64,000 nt of DNA from CAVUMR01 sp963742715 (GCA_963742715.1 CAVUMR010000002.1:2232001-2296000), one strand, 5' to 3'. Positions 8,852 through 18,024 are shown, counted from the stretch's first letter. Numbers and translations are program-made. The notes: generated by a model not told the origin, from the sequence alone.

Positions 8852-9757
8852 ATGAGGCTCCAGCGACTCGTCGCCGTTGCCGCGATCGGCGCGCTCGCGC
8901 TGTCCGTGGCCGCGTGCGGCAAGAGCAAGCTCGACGAGGAATCCAGCAAGAGCGCGGGTGGCTCGTACGAGATCGTGAAGGACCCGAAGTTCGACTCGGG
9001 TACGACGATGGCGAAGCTGGCCGACAAGGGCCACATCCGGATCGGCGTGAAGTTCGACCAGCCCGGGATCGGCTTCAAGAACCCCGCCTCCGGCAAGCTC
9101 GAGGGCTTCGACATCGAGGTCGCCAAGATCATCGCCGGTCAGCTCGGGCTCGACTACACCGACAGCAGCAAGGTCGAGTTCGTCGAGACCGTGTCGAAGA
9201 ACCGTGAGGTGTTCATCCAGAACGGCACGGTCGACCTGGTGATCGCGTCGTACTCGATCACCGACCAGCGCAAGGAGCTGGTGTCGTTCGCCGGCCCGTA
9301 CTACGTGACCGGTCAGGACCTGCTGATCCGCAAGACCGACAAGGACGCGATCACCGGTCCGGACGCGCTCGCCGGCAAGAAGGTCTGCTCGGTGACCGGC
9401 TCGACGCCGCTGGCGAACATCGAGAAGAACTACCCGCAGGCCAAGCCGGCGGCGCTGTCGACGTACTCCGAGTGCGTCACCCAGCTGCAGAACAAGACCG
9501 TCGACGTGGTCACCACGGACGGCGCGATCCTCCTCGGGTACGCCGCGCAGGACGCGGAGAACCTGATGGTCGTCGGCAAGCCGTTCTCCACCGAGAAGTA
9601 CGGCCTGGGCCTGAAGAAGGACGACAAGGCCTTCCGCGACTTCCTGAACGACACGCTGGAGAAGAGCTTCTCCGGCGACTGGAAGAAGGCGTACGACAAC
9701 TCGCTCGGCAAGTCCGGCTCGGCTCCGCCGGAGACGCCGACCCTCGAGCGGTACTAG
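8852..9757 (+). CDS. gluB: Glutamate-type ABC transporter substrate-binding lipoprotein
   Basis: Extracytoplasmic binding protein of 301 residues, anchored as a lipoprotein: the signal MRLQRLVAVAAIGALALSVA is followed by lipobox Cys22. The bacterial solute-binding family 3 domain starts near residue 50 (LADKGHIRIGVKFDQPG) and includes the ligand-site stretches LEGFDIEVAK and DLVIASYSIT. AAGGAAAGG precedes the ATG by six bases. A strong 18-bp hairpin just after the stop probably protects this mRNA segment, fitting the usual excess of binding protein over permease. Confidence 0.94.
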   Translation: MRLQRLVAVAAIGALALSVAACGKSKLDEESSKSAGGSYEIVKDPKFDSGTTMAKLADKGHIRIGVKFDQPGIGFKNPASGKLEGFDIEVAKIIAGQLGLDYTDSSKVEFVETVSKNREVFIQNGTVDLVIASYSITDQRKELVSFAGPYYVTGQDLLIRKTDKDAITGPDALAGKKVCSVTGSTPLANIEKNYPQAKPAALSTYSECVTQLQNKTVDVVTTDGAILLGYAAQDAENLMVVGKPFSTEKYGLGLKKDDKAFRDFLNDTLEKSFSGDWKKAYDNSLGKSGSAPPETPTLERY

Positions 9758-9765
9758 GCGCTCCG

Positions 9766-9804
9766 GTCGGATGGGCGGCGGCGGTACGCCGCCGCCCATC
9801 CGAC
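9766..9804 (+). terminator. Intercistronic 18-bp hairpin between gluB and gluC
   Basis: A perfect 18-bp stem at 9766-9783 pairs with 9787-9804 across a 3-base GTA loop, nine bases after the gluB stop. No T-run follows and gluC begins at 9855, so it is more likely a partial terminator or 3'-end stabiliser than a full stop. Confidence 0.85.
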
Positions 9805-9854
9805 CCGCCTCGGCTCAACCCATGACGTGACAGCACACCGCGACTGGAGGGAAC

Positions 9855-10628
9855 GTGGCGCTCGCGGATCCGATACCGGCCGGGCATTACCTCGCCGGCC
9901 ACACTCTGGCCGGCCACGGCTTGGCCGAGTCCGGCAACCCGCTGGTCGGCGCACTCCAGTTCCTCTGGGACCAGCGGAGTGACTTCGCCAGTGGTTTCGG
10001 CGGCACCGTGAAACTGGCGGTGATGGCCGGGATTCTGGCGACCGTTCTGGGGCTGCTGATCGCGGCCATGCGGGTGTCGCCGGTACCCGCGCTGCGGGCC
10101 GCCGGTACGACGTACATCAGCATCGTCCGGAACACCCCGTTGACGTTGATCTTCCTCGGTACCACGGTGATCCTGCCGGTGCTCGACATCCGGTTCGAGT
10201 GGACCGACTCGATCGGGCTGGACACGTTCTTCGTGTTCGCGCTGATCGCGCTGTCGTCCTACACCGCGTGTTTCGTGGCCGAGGCGATCCGCTCCGGCAT
10301 CAACGCGGTACCGGTCGGGCAGGCCGAAGCGGGCCGGGCACTGGGCATGACGTTCGGCCAGATCCTGCGCATGATCGTGCTGCCGCAGGCGCTGCGCAGC
10401 GTGCTGCCGCCGCTGGCCAGCGTGTACATCGCGATGATCAAGAACACGGCGATCGCGGAGTTCTTCAACGTGAGCGAGCTGACCAAGTTCTTCGACGACT
10501 CGATCCGCGACCATCCTGATCACCTGTACGCCGAGTTCATCGCCGTCGTGGCCGCGTACATCGCGCTCACGCTGCTGGTGTCGCTCGCGTTCAGCCAGGT
10601 GGAGCGCCGACTGGCGGTGACGCGATGA
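9855..10628 (+). CDS. gluC: Glutamate-type ABC transporter permease
   Basis: Integral membrane permease of 257 residues. An N-terminal Gly/His-rich stretch precedes a first membrane helix at about residues 50-72. The EAA-type coupling loop that contacts the ATPase is EAIRSGINAVPVGQAEAGRALGM near residue 140. GTG at 9855 follows GGAGGG. It pairs with gluD, whose ATG overlaps its stop, so the two permeases are translationally coupled. Confidence 0.92.
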   Translation: MALADPIPAGHYLAGHTLAGHGLAESGNPLVGALQFLWDQRSDFASGFGGTVKLAVMAGILATVLGLLIAAMRVSPVPALRAAGTTYISIVRNTPLTLIFLGTTVILPVLDIRFEWTDSIGLDTFFVFALIALSSYTACFVAEAIRSGINAVPVGQAEAGRALGMTFGQILRMIVLPQALRSVLPPLASVYIAMIKNTAIAEFFNVSELTKFFDDSIRDHPDHLYAEFIAVVAAYIALTLLVSLAFSQVERRLAVTR

Positions 10629-11581
10629 CCAGCGTCTTGTACGACATCCCGGGGCCGAAGGCCCGGGCGCGGGTCCGGTTCTGGACGATCGTCAGCGTGG
10701 TGGCGCTGGCCGCGCTGGTCGTGTTCGCGATCTGGCGGATCGCGGCCAAGGGCCAGATCGGTCCGGAGATGTGGACCCCGTTCACCGACTCCGGCCTGTG
10801 GCAGGAGCTGCTCAAGGCACTGCTCGCCACGATCAAGGCCGCCATCCTCGCGATCCTGCTCGCGCTCGTACTCGGCGCCGTGCTGGCCAGTGGCCGACTC
10901 TCAGACCACGCGTGGGTGCGGATCCCGGCCACTGTCGTGATCGAGTTCTTCCGTTCCGTACCCCTGCTGCTGTTGATTCTGTTCGGCCTGTTCACCTGGG
11001 GCCAGTCGCTGCGGTTCATCGGCGAGGTGATCGGCGCCGAACCGCCGGACGCGTACGCCGCGCTGGTCATCGGCCTGATGCTGTACAACGGCTCGGTGCT
11101 GGCCGAGGTGTTCCGGGCCGGCATCAACGCGGTACCGCGCGGGCAGTCCGAAGCCGCGTACGCGCTCGGCATGCGCAAGACCCAGGTGATGTGGCTGATC
11201 CTGTCGCCCCAGGCGGTACGGATCATGCTGCCGGCGATCATCAGCCAGTGCGTGGTCGCGCTGAAGGACTCCGCGCTCGGCTTCATCGTCGGCTACCAGG
11301 AGCTGCTGAACTTCGGCAAGCGGATCTACCAGGGCGGGGCCGACATCTGGGACCTGCCGCGGGCACCGATCATCACCACGCTGATCGTCATCGGCGCCAT
11401 CTACATCGCGATGAACCTGGCCCTGTCCCGGCTGGCCACCTGGCTGGAGCGGCGGATGTCCCGGTCGAAGAAGCTGGCCGGGCGGCCGTTGTCGGCGCTG
11501 GCGACCGGCGAGGAGGCCGGGGTCGCGGCGGCGCCGGGCACCGCGGACCCGGTCGCCGGGCCGGATCCGGACCGCAAGTAG
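10625..11581 (+). CDS. gluD: Glutamate-type ABC transporter permease
   Basis: Second permease, 318 residues, with a first membrane helix near residues 20-40. The EAA loop is AEVFRAGINAVPRGQSEAAYALGM, and a cytoplasmic tail of about 45 residues is rich in Ala, Gly, Pro and Asp. The ATGA overlap with gluC ensures matched expression. A 13-bp terminator stem follows 19 bases after the stop. Confidence 0.92.
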   Translation: MTSVLYDIPGPKARARVRFWTIVSVVALAALVVFAIWRIAAKGQIGPEMWTPFTDSGLWQELLKALLATIKAAILAILLALVLGAVLASGRLSDHAWVRIPATVVIEFFRSVPLLLLILFGLFTWGQSLRFIGEVIGAEPPDAYAALVIGLMLYNGSVLAEVFRAGINAVPRGQSEAAYALGMRKTQVMWLILSPQAVRIMLPAIISQCVVALKDSALGFIVGYQELLNFGKRIYQGGADIWDLPRAPIITTLIVIGAIYIAMNLALSRLATWLERRMSRSKKLAGRPLSALATGEEAGVAAAPGTADPVAGPDPDRK

Positions 11582-11600
11582 CCGTCGGGCGCGTGCTGAC

Positions 11601-11633
11601 CCGGGTCAGGCGGGCGACCCCCGCCTGACCCGG
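11601..11633. terminator. Terminator between converging gluD and TAXI genes
   Basis: A perfect 13-bp stem (CCGGGTCAGGCGG at 11601-11613, complement at 11621-11633) has a 7-base loop. It can act in both directions between genes ending at 11581 and 11679. Confidence 0.85.
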
Positions 11634-11678
11634 AGCCCACGGGTGTACCGGGCGGCCGGAGCTACCGACCGCCCGCGC

Positions 11679-12698
11679 TCATTTCGCGCCGAGGTCGTCC
11701 AGCGCCTTCTTGGCGCCCCGGTGCAGCGGTACCGGATCGGTGTTGCGTGCCTGGTCCAGCTGGATGCCTTCCGCGGCCACGTTCGCCTTGGCCAGGTCGG
11801 CCTTGCGGTCGAACAGCGTGCGGGTCAGGACACAGGCGATGTTCGCGTCGAGGTCGTCGGTGACGAGCAGCAGGTTCGGTACCACGATGGTCTTCACGTC
11901 CTGCCCGGTCTGGTAGGTGTCGGCCGGCATGGTGTCCGCCTCGTACACCTCGTTGACCTGCTTCATCTTGTCCAGCAGCGGGCTGATGTCGATGAACTTC
12001 ACCTTGCCCTTGGCGCTGGTGAACAGGTCGAGGATGCCGGGCGTGGGCAGTCCGCCGGACCAGAACAGCCCGTCGATCGACCCTTCCTTCATCGCGTCCA
12101 CCGTCTTGCCGAGGTCGAGGCGTTGCGCGCGTACGTCCTTGGCCGGGTCGAGGCCGGCGGCCTCGAGCAGCCGATTCGCGATCACCTCGGTACCGGACTT
12201 CGGCGACCCGGTGGAGACGCGCTTGCCGCGCATGTCCTCGACCGAGTTGATGCCCGAGCTGGTACGCACCACCACGTGGGTGAAGTTGGTGTAGATGCGG
12301 GCGAGCGCCTGTACCTTCTGCGGCTGATCGAACGCGCCCTCGCCCTGTACCGCGTCGGCGGCGGTGTCGGCCAGCGAGAACGCCACCTGGTAGTCGCCGC
12401 CGACCAGCTGCTGGATGTTCTGTACGGACGCGCCGGTCTCGGCCGCGGTGGCGCGCAGCTTGCCCCCGGTCGAGTTGGAGATCTGCTCGGCGTAGGCGCC
12501 GCCGACCGCGTAGTACACCCCGGTGGAGTTGCCGGTGGCGATGCCGATCCGGGTGTTCTTGTCGACCTTGCAGGTGACCTCGCCGCCGCTGTCGGATGCG
12601 CTGTTCTCCCGCCGGCCGCCGCAGCCGGCCACTCCGGCGGCGACCACCGCGAGTGCGGCCAACCCCGCCATCGCGCGTACCCGCGTCGTTGTCCTCAC
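11679..12698 (-). CDS. TAXI-family TRAP transporter substrate-binding lipoprotein
   Basis: Binding component of a TRAP importer, 339 residues, of the TAXI family. The start is GTG at 12698, set by AAGGAGG eight bases upstream. A lipoprotein signal ends at VAGC with Cys26. The domain opens with RIGIATGNSTGVYYAVGGAYAEQI, typical of TAXI proteins. TAXI transporters take up organic acids or amino acids using ion gradients; the substrate is not predictable. The gene follows the fused permease by 19 bases in the same operon. Confidence 0.92.
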   Translation of the reverse strand: MRTTTRVRAMAGLAALAVVAAGVAGCGGRRENSASDSGGEVTCKVDKNTRIGIATGNSTGVYYAVGGAYAEQISNSTGGKLRATAAETGASVQNIQQLVGGDYQVAFSLADTAADAVQGEGAFDQPQKVQALARIYTNFTHVVVRTSSGINSVEDMRGKRVSTGSPKSGTEVIANRLLEAAGLDPAKDVRAQRLDLGKTVDAMKEGSIDGLFWSGGLPTPGILDLFTSAKGKVKFIDISPLLDKMKQVNEVYEADTMPADTYQTGQDVKTIVVPNLLLVTDDLDANIACVLTRTLFDRKADLAKANVAAEGIQLDQARNTDPVPLHRGAKKALDDLGAK

Positions 12699-12717
12699 CG
12701 CAATTGCCTCCTTCGTG

Positions 12718-15051
12718 TCACGCCGCTGTCTGGGGAGTGCTCTGCGACCGCGGCCGCCGGCGTACCAGGTGGATGGCGACCGCACCGACCAGCAACGCGC
12801 CGCCGACCGCGATCGCGATCGGTTGCAGGTACAGCAGCAGTACCGCGGCGAGGCCGGCCATCGCGCGCTCACCCGGGCCGACCGGACCGGACAGCCAGCC
12901 GCCGGTGGCCACCGCGAGCGCGGCGACCGCGACCGCGGCCACCGCGCCGGCCCACAGGATGCCCAGCCACGGGCCCCGGCCGAGCAGGTACGCGCCGGGA
13001 TCGGTGAGCACGAACGCGATCGGCGCCAGGAACGCGGGCAGCGCGTACTTGCCGGTCTGCCACATGGTCGGGATCACCCGGCCGCCGGTGATCGCCGCGG
13101 CGGCCACCGCGGCGAGCGCGGTCGGTGGCGTCACCTCGGAGAGCACCGCGTAGTAGAAGACGAACATCGCCGCCTCGGGCGCGGCCACGTGCAGGTTCAG
13201 CAGGGCCGGCCCGATGATCACCCAGCCGATGATGAAGCTGGCGGTCACCGGTACCGCGAGCCCCAGCACGCTCACCGCGATCGCGGCGAACACCGCGGTC
13301 AGCGCGAGGATCACGGTCGGGTTGTCGGCCAGCGCGTCCGCGCCCTTGACCAGCAGCGACGCGAGCTGCAGGCCGAGCCCGGTCTTGGTGATCGTGGAGG
13401 TGACCACGCCGGCCGCGGCACACACGGCGGCCACCGGCAGGACGCCCTTCACCCCGGTCGCGAGTGCCTGGTACAGCCGGCGCGGGGTGGGCCAGTGCCG
13501 CCGGTCCAGGAAGGACAGCAGCAGCGCGATGCCGCTGGCGTACACCACCGCGCGGGTCGCCGGGATGTCCAGCGCCAGGAAGATCACGATCACGAACAGC
13601 GACAGGAAGTGGTACCCGAACCGGGCCAGCAGCCGCCACGGCGAGGTCATCCTGATGTGGACCGGCCGCACCCCGAACCGGCGCGCGTCGATCTCGACCG
13701 CCAGCAGGATGCCCAGGTAGTACAGCAGCGTCGGCACCACGGCCCAGCCGAGCACGCTCAGGTACGACACGTTGAGGTACTCGGCGATGATGAACGCGGC
13801 CGCACCGAGAGTCGGCGGGGACAGGATCGCGCCCACCCCGGACGCGGCGAGCATGCCGGCCGCGTTCTCCCGCGGGTACCCGGCCTTGCGCAGGATCGGC
13901 CAGGTCACCGTCCCGATGCTCACCGCCGTCGCGGTACCGGAGCCGGAGACGGTACCGAGGAGGAAACCCGACGCGACCGCGGTACGCCCGGGCGCGGTAC
14001 GGGAGCGGCGGAACGCCGCGACCGACAGGTCGATGAAGAACCGGCCGGCACCCGTCAGGTCGAGCACCGCGCCGTAGATCGTGAACAGCACGATGTACGT
14101 GGCGCACACGTCCAGCGGGGTGCCGTAGAAGCCGTTCGCGTCGTTGTACAGACCGTTGACGATCTGCCGGAAGTCCAGCCCCTGGTGCGCGATCGGCCAG
14201 GACTGCGGCAGGTACCCGCCGTAGTAGGCGTACCCGAGGAACACCAGGCACACCACGGGCAGCACCCAGCCGGTGGTACGCCGGCACGCTTCGAGCACGA
14301 GTACCAGCAGGATGCCGCCGAGCACCACGTCGAGCGGTACCAGCACGCCCTGCCGGTTGAGGAAGTCGTCGAAGCCGCCACCACCGCTGCCGAACTGGAT
14401 GGGCAGCACCGGGTACAGCCCCACCAGCAGCGCGGCCACCGCCAGTACCCAGTCCAGCGGGGACGGCCCGCGCCGCGTCCTGTTCCCGGCGTCCCTGCCA
14501 GCCTCGTCGCCGGCGGCGTCGGTCTTCTCGGCGCCGACCGCGTCGTCTTCCCGATCGGCGCTGTCCTCCCGAGCGGCGCTGTCCTCCCGATTAGCGCTGT
14601 CCTCCCGATTAGCGCTGTGCTCCCGATCGGCGCCGTCTTCCCGATTAGCGCTGTCCTCCCGATCGGCGCCGTCCTCCCTGTCGGCGCTGTCTGCGCTCGT
14701 GCGCCAGGGGGTGGCCAGCCGTAGCCGTCCGTTGTCGCGTTGCCACAGCCGGATGCCGGACCGGTACGACAGGAAGGTCAGCGGCAGGATCGCGGCGAGG
14801 AACAGGATCAGGGAGAACTGGTTGCCCCGCGACAGCGGTCGGAACACCTGGTACAGCACGAACACGGCGATCGCGAACGCCACCGCGGTGACGAGCGTGT
14901 TGATCCAGCCGGGCAGCTTCCGGTCGGTGCCGTCCTCGTCGTAGCGGGCCGCGATCTCGGCCGCCTCGTCGGTACGGAGCGGCTCCGCGGTGCCGTCGTC
15001 GGCCTCGATCTCCGCCCGGACAGGCCCATCCTGTACCGGATGTTCAGGCAT
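12718..15051 (-). CDS. TRAP transporter fused permease (4TM-12TM)
   Basis: Membrane component of the TAXI-TRAP system, 777 residues, fusing the small and large TRAP subunits. Helices begin at WINTLVTAVAFAIAVFVLYQVF near residue 50. The large domain carries glycine-rich motifs such as GTVSGSGTATAVSIG and GVVTSTITKTGLGLQLASLL. Between the second helix and LDWVLAVAALLVGLYPVL lies an inserted hydrophilic segment of about 70 residues dominated by a six-residue repeat (ADREDS-like, eight copies). Normal family members have a short loop there. ATG 15051 has a weak ribosome-binding site. The TAXI lipoprotein gene follows. Confidence 0.9.
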   Translation of the reverse strand: MPEHPVQDGPVRAEIEADDGTAEPLRTDEAAEIAARYDEDGTDRKLPGWINTLVTAVAFAIAVFVLYQVFRPLSRGNQFSLILFLAAILPLTFLSYRSGIRLWQRDNGRLRLATPWRTSADSADREDGADREDSANREDGADREHSANREDSANREDSAAREDSADREDDAVGAEKTDAAGDEAGRDAGNRTRRGPSPLDWVLAVAALLVGLYPVLPIQFGSGGGGFDDFLNRQGVLVPLDVVLGGILLVLVLEACRRTTGWVLPVVCLVFLGYAYYGGYLPQSWPIAHQGLDFRQIVNGLYNDANGFYGTPLDVCATYIVLFTIYGAVLDLTGAGRFFIDLSVAAFRRSRTAPGRTAVASGFLLGTVSGSGTATAVSIGTVTWPILRKAGYPRENAAGMLAASGVGAILSPPTLGAAAFIIAEYLNVSYLSVLGWAVVPTLLYYLGILLAVEIDARRFGVRPVHIRMTSPWRLLARFGYHFLSLFVIVIFLALDIPATRAVVYASGIALLLSFLDRRHWPTPRRLYQALATGVKGVLPVAAVCAAAGVVTSTITKTGLGLQLASLLVKGADALADNPTVILALTAVFAAIAVSVLGLAVPVTASFIIGWVIIGPALLNLHVAAPEAAMFVFYYAVLSEVTPPTALAAVAAAAITGGRVIPTMWQTGKYALPAFLAPIAFVLTDPGAYLLGRGPWLGILWAGAVAAVAVAALAVATGGWLSGPVGPGERAMAGLAAVLLLYLQPIAIAVGGALLVGAVAIHLVRRRPRSQSTPQTAA
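14551..14694. repeat. 18-bp tandem repeat in TRAP permease, eight copies
   Basis: Eight contiguous 18-bp units starting at 14551 follow CCGAT[CT][AG]GCGCTGTCCTC with a few substitutions. On the coding strand they encode repeating Ala-Asp/Asn-Arg-Glu-Asp-Ser/Gly. The frame is kept, and the insert falls in a cytoplasm-facing or linker loop rather than in a membrane helix. Confidence 0.92.
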
Positions 15052-15109
15052 GCCCGGAAGCTACTACACGCCGACCTACCCGGCCGGATGAGAAATCGGC
15101 GGGGCGCCG

Positions 15110-16864
15110 CTACCGCGCGATCTCCGTGACCCGCGACTCGCGTACCACCGTGACCCGGATCTGCCCCGGGTAGGTCAGCTCTTCCTCGATCTGCTTGGCC
15201 ACGTCCCGGGCCAGTACAGCGGCGCCGATCTCGTCCACGTCGTCCGGTCGCACCATCACCCGGATCTCGCGACCGGCCTGCATGGCGAACACCTTGTCCA
15301 CGCCCGCCTTGCCGCCGGCGATCTCCTCGATCCGCTCCAGTCGCTTCACGTACGCCTCGAGGCTCTCCCGACGGGCCCCCGGGCGGCCGCCGGAGCAGGC
15401 GTCCGATGCCTGGGTCAGTACCGCCTCGATGGTGGTCGGCGGTACCTCGTTGTGGTGCGCCTCGATCGCGTGCACCACCGACTCGTCCTCGCCGTACTTG
15501 CGGGCCAGATCCGCGCCGATCAGCGCGTGGCTGCCCTCCACCTCGTGGGTGAGCGCCTTGCCGATGTCGTGCAGGAACGCGCACCGCTTGATCAGTACCG
15601 GGTCCAGTCGCAGTTCCGACGCCATGATGCCGGCGATGTGCGCGGTCTCGACCAGGTGCTTGAGCACGTTCTGGCCGTAGCTGGTCCGGTACCGCAGCCG
15701 GCCGAGGAGCGTCACCAGCTCCGGATGGATCTCGGTGATCCCGACCTCGACCAGCGCGTCCTCGGCGGCCCGCTGGCACAGCCGCTCCACCTCGTGCCGG
15801 GCCAGATCGTGTACCTCTTCGATCCGGTGCGGGTGGATCCGGCCGTCCAGTACGAGCTTCTCCAGCGTCAGCCGGCCGATCTCCCGGCGTACCGGATCGA
15901 AGCAGGACAGCAGTACCGCTTCCGGAGTGTCGTCAATGATCAGGTTCACGCCGGTGACCGATTCGAAGGCGCGGATGTTGCGACCCTCGCGGCCGATGAT
16001 CCGGCCCTTCATCTCGTCGCTCGGCAGGTGCAGCACGCTGACCACGCTCTCGGCGGTCTGCTCGCTGGCGACCCGCTGGATCGCGTCCACGATCACGTGC
16101 CGGGCCCGCTGCTCGCCGGTGGCGCGGGCGTCCGCCTCGATATCTCGTACCAGGATCGCGGCCTCGCGCTTGGCCTGGGTTTCGATCGCCTCGACCAGCT
16201 CCACCTTGGCCTGCTCGGTGGTCAGCCCGGCGATCCGCTCCAGCTCGCGTAGCTGGGCCGTCTCGGCGTCCGCGAGGGCGGTCTCGCGCTGCGCGAGCTC
16301 AGCCTCCGAGGCGGCGATCCGGCGGTCCCGCTCGGCCAGCCGGTCGGCCTCCTCGGCGAGCCGTCGCTCCCGCTCGTCGATGCGCTGCTGGCGGCTCTCC
16401 AGCTCCACCGACCGCTCCCGGGCGGCGGTCGCGAGTCGGGTCTGCTCCTCCTCACCGGAGCGGCGGGCCGCGACCATGATCTGTTCGCCCTCGTGCTCGG
16501 CCTGCCGCCGGGCGCGGGCCAGGACGCTGTCCGCCTCGTCCCGGGCGTCCTCGAGCACCCGCCGCGCCTCGGACCGGGCCGCCTGGGCCTCGGCCTGTGC
16601 GGCGACCGCCTCGGACCGGGCCTCCGCCGCCTGCCCGCGGGCCGCTTCCACCGCGCCGGTCGCCTCGTCAGCCGCCGACTTCAGCGCGGCGAGCTTGGCC
16701 TCGTGCCGTTCCTGCTCGGCCAGGAGCGCGGGGTTGTCGGCCGCGTCGCGCCCGCCCGTACCAGAGCCGATCCGGCGTACCACGATCCAGCCGAGTACCG
16801 CGGCCATCGCTCCCACGGCCACGAGCACCAGCGCCGCGAGCACCAGGAACTCGACCGCGGACAT
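15110..16864 (-). CDS. rny: Ribonuclease Y
   Basis: Membrane-anchored endoribonuclease that starts mRNA decay. The 584 residues comprise an N-terminal membrane helix (residues 5-30), a long Ala/Glu/Arg coiled coil to about residue 230, a KH RNA-binding domain around RIIGREGRNIRAFE and an HD catalytic domain with LHDIGK. ATG 16864 follows GGGAGGAGG; the longer frame adds 13 unlikely residues. It is downstream of recA-recX but has its own promoter about 250 bases upstream and a structured leader. Confidence 0.94.
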   Translation of the reverse strand: MSAVEFLVLAALVLVAVGAMAAVLGWIVVRRIGSGTGGRDAADNPALLAEQERHEAKLAALKSAADEATGAVEAARGQAAEARSEAVAAQAEAQAARSEARRVLEDARDEADSVLARARRQAEHEGEQIMVAARRSGEEEQTRLATAARERSVELESRQQRIDERERRLAEEADRLAERDRRIAASEAELAQRETALADAETAQLRELERIAGLTTEQAKVELVEAIETQAKREAAILVRDIEADARATGEQRARHVIVDAIQRVASEQTAESVVSVLHLPSDEMKGRIIGREGRNIRAFESVTGVNLIIDDTPEAVLLSCFDPVRREIGRLTLEKLVLDGRIHPHRIEEVHDLARHEVERLCQRAAEDALVEVGITEIHPELVTLLGRLRYRTSYGQNVLKHLVETAHIAGIMASELRLDPVLIKRCAFLHDIGKALTHEVEGSHALIGADLARKYGEDESVVHAIEAHHNEVPPTTIEAVLTQASDACSGGRPGARRESLEAYVKRLERIEEIAGGKAGVDKVFAMQAGREIRVMVRPDDVDEIGAAVLARDVAKQIEEELTYPGQIRVTVVRESRVTEIAR

Positions 16865-16979
16865 GGCCGCCTCCTCCCGACATACGTCGCAGAGCGACGC
16901 CACAGCGTCGAGGAGAGTCCGACCGCTAGATGCGCCTCGACGGCGGTGCAGGCACCGCCTCGGTCGCGGACACTCAGGT

Positions 16980-17005
16980 GGTTGCCGAGAGACTTCTCGG
17001 CAACC
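16980..17005 (-). promoter_or_regulatory. 11-bp hairpin in the rny leader
   Basis: GGTTGCCGAGA at 16980-16990 pairs perfectly with 16995-17005 across a four-base loop. It lies about 115 bases before the rny start, between the predicted transcription start and the ribosome-binding site. It is not followed by a T-run, so regulation or processing is more likely than termination. Confidence 0.7.
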
Positions 17006-17112
17006 TTCGGCGCTCTATGTACCCATGCGCCCGCTTATGACGTTCTTGGTAAAGCTCTATGTGATGCGTGCCGTAGCCCGCTGTGGTCGGACGTTCTCCT
17101 CTGGTACGGCCG

Positions 17113-17141
17113 AGGCTAAGTCGCGCATTCGGCTCGGTCAA
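17113..17141 (-). promoter_or_regulatory. Sigma-70-type promoter of rny
   Basis: On the minus strand TTGACC (17141-17136) is separated by 17 bases from TAGCCT (17118-17113), close to the vegetative consensus. Transcription would start near 17106, leaving about 240 untranslated bases before rny. Confidence 0.7.
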
Positions 17142-17249
17142 GGATCCATGATCGTGGCAGTACGCGCGTACGGTCCCTCGGTCCTGCGCAAACGGGCAGC
17201 TGACCAGGGACAGGGCACCGCACGGCGGCCCTGGAAATTGATCTCGCAA

Positions 17250-17936
17250 CTACCGGTGGTCAGGGCCGTTGCCGCTGGCCGGGTCGTCCTCGACAGAGGC
17301 GGCCAACGCGTCGACGTCGATGGCGTCGGCGAACTCGGCGTTCTCCTCCGCCTCGGCCAGGATGTCGCGAACCGTCTGGAAGGTGACGCCGGGCGGATAG
17401 CCCTTGCGGGCCAGCAGGTTCGCGAGCCGCCGGAACGCGGCCTCGGCCGGTACCCCGCGCATGGTGCGGAGTCGGCGCCGGACCAGCTCGCGGGCGGTCT
17501 GCCGCTCGGTCTCGGAGTCGACCTCGGTGAGCGCCTCGCCGACCGTCTCGCCGGCAACCCCCCGGCTCTTCAGCTCCCGGGCCAGCGCGCCGCGGGCCAG
17601 GCCACGGCCCCGGTGCCGGCTGCTCACCCACGCCCGGGCGAACGCCGCGTCGTCGATCAGGCCCACCTCGCTGAACCGGTCGAGCACCGCCACCACAGTC
17701 TCTTCCGGCAGCCCACGTCGAGCCAGCGCGGTGGCGAGCTGTGCGCGGGTGCGTGGGCGGTCGGAGAGCAGCCGCAGGCAGATCGCCCGGGCCAGTTCCT
17801 CCGGATCCCGGGGCGCCTCATCGCCGGGCCGCCCGTCGGCCGCCCCGCGACCCGCCCGCCGGCCACCGCGCTGACCCGACCGTGACCTGCGGGAACGCGC
17901 CGGGTAGTCCGTCTCCCCGTGGTGCTCGTGCGACAT
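17250..17936 (-). CDS. recX: Regulatory protein RecX
   Basis: Modulator of RecA filaments, 228 residues, mostly three-helix repeats. Recognisable stretches are ICLRLLSDRPRTRAQLATAL, VVAVLDRFSEVGLIDDAAFA and ARELKSRGVAGETVGEAL. The first 40 residues are a basic, low-complexity extension and the C-terminus is acidic. It lies 170 bases downstream of recA on the same strand, separated by an intercistronic hairpin that may reduce recX expression relative to recA. Confidence 0.93.
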   Translation of the reverse strand: MSHEHHGETDYPARSRRSRSGQRGGRRAGRGAADGRPGDEAPRDPEELARAICLRLLSDRPRTRAQLATALARRGLPEETVVAVLDRFSEVGLIDDAAFARAWVSSRHRGRGLARGALARELKSRGVAGETVGEALTEVDSETERQTARELVRRRLRTMRGVPAEAAFRRLANLLARKGYPPGVTFQTVRDILAEAEENAEFADAIDVDALAASVEDDPASGNGPDHR

Positions 17937-18024
17937 GGTCCTACTGACCTATCTGGGCGACTGGGCTCTAGGCAACTCGGTGGTGATTCGGCGGAGTCCA
18001 GCCCTTTCGCTGGCAAGGCCGCAG

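Larger units (their letters stand above)
16865..17249 (-). other. recX-rny spacer: long structured 5' leader of rny
   Basis: No gene is supported in these 385 bases; a 91-codon open frame here has neither family resemblance nor a ribosome-binding site. Reading toward rny there is a promoter (TTGACC, 17-base spacer, TAGCCT), a predicted start near 17106, then a leader of about 240 bases. The leader holds an 11-bp hairpin at 16980-17005 and an 8-bp hairpin at 16942-16959. Confidence 0.65.

Noticed and set aside
16974..17249. 91-codon minus-strand frame between recX and rny
   Set aside because: It overlaps the rny promoter and hairpin, has no ribosome-binding site and no recognisable family.
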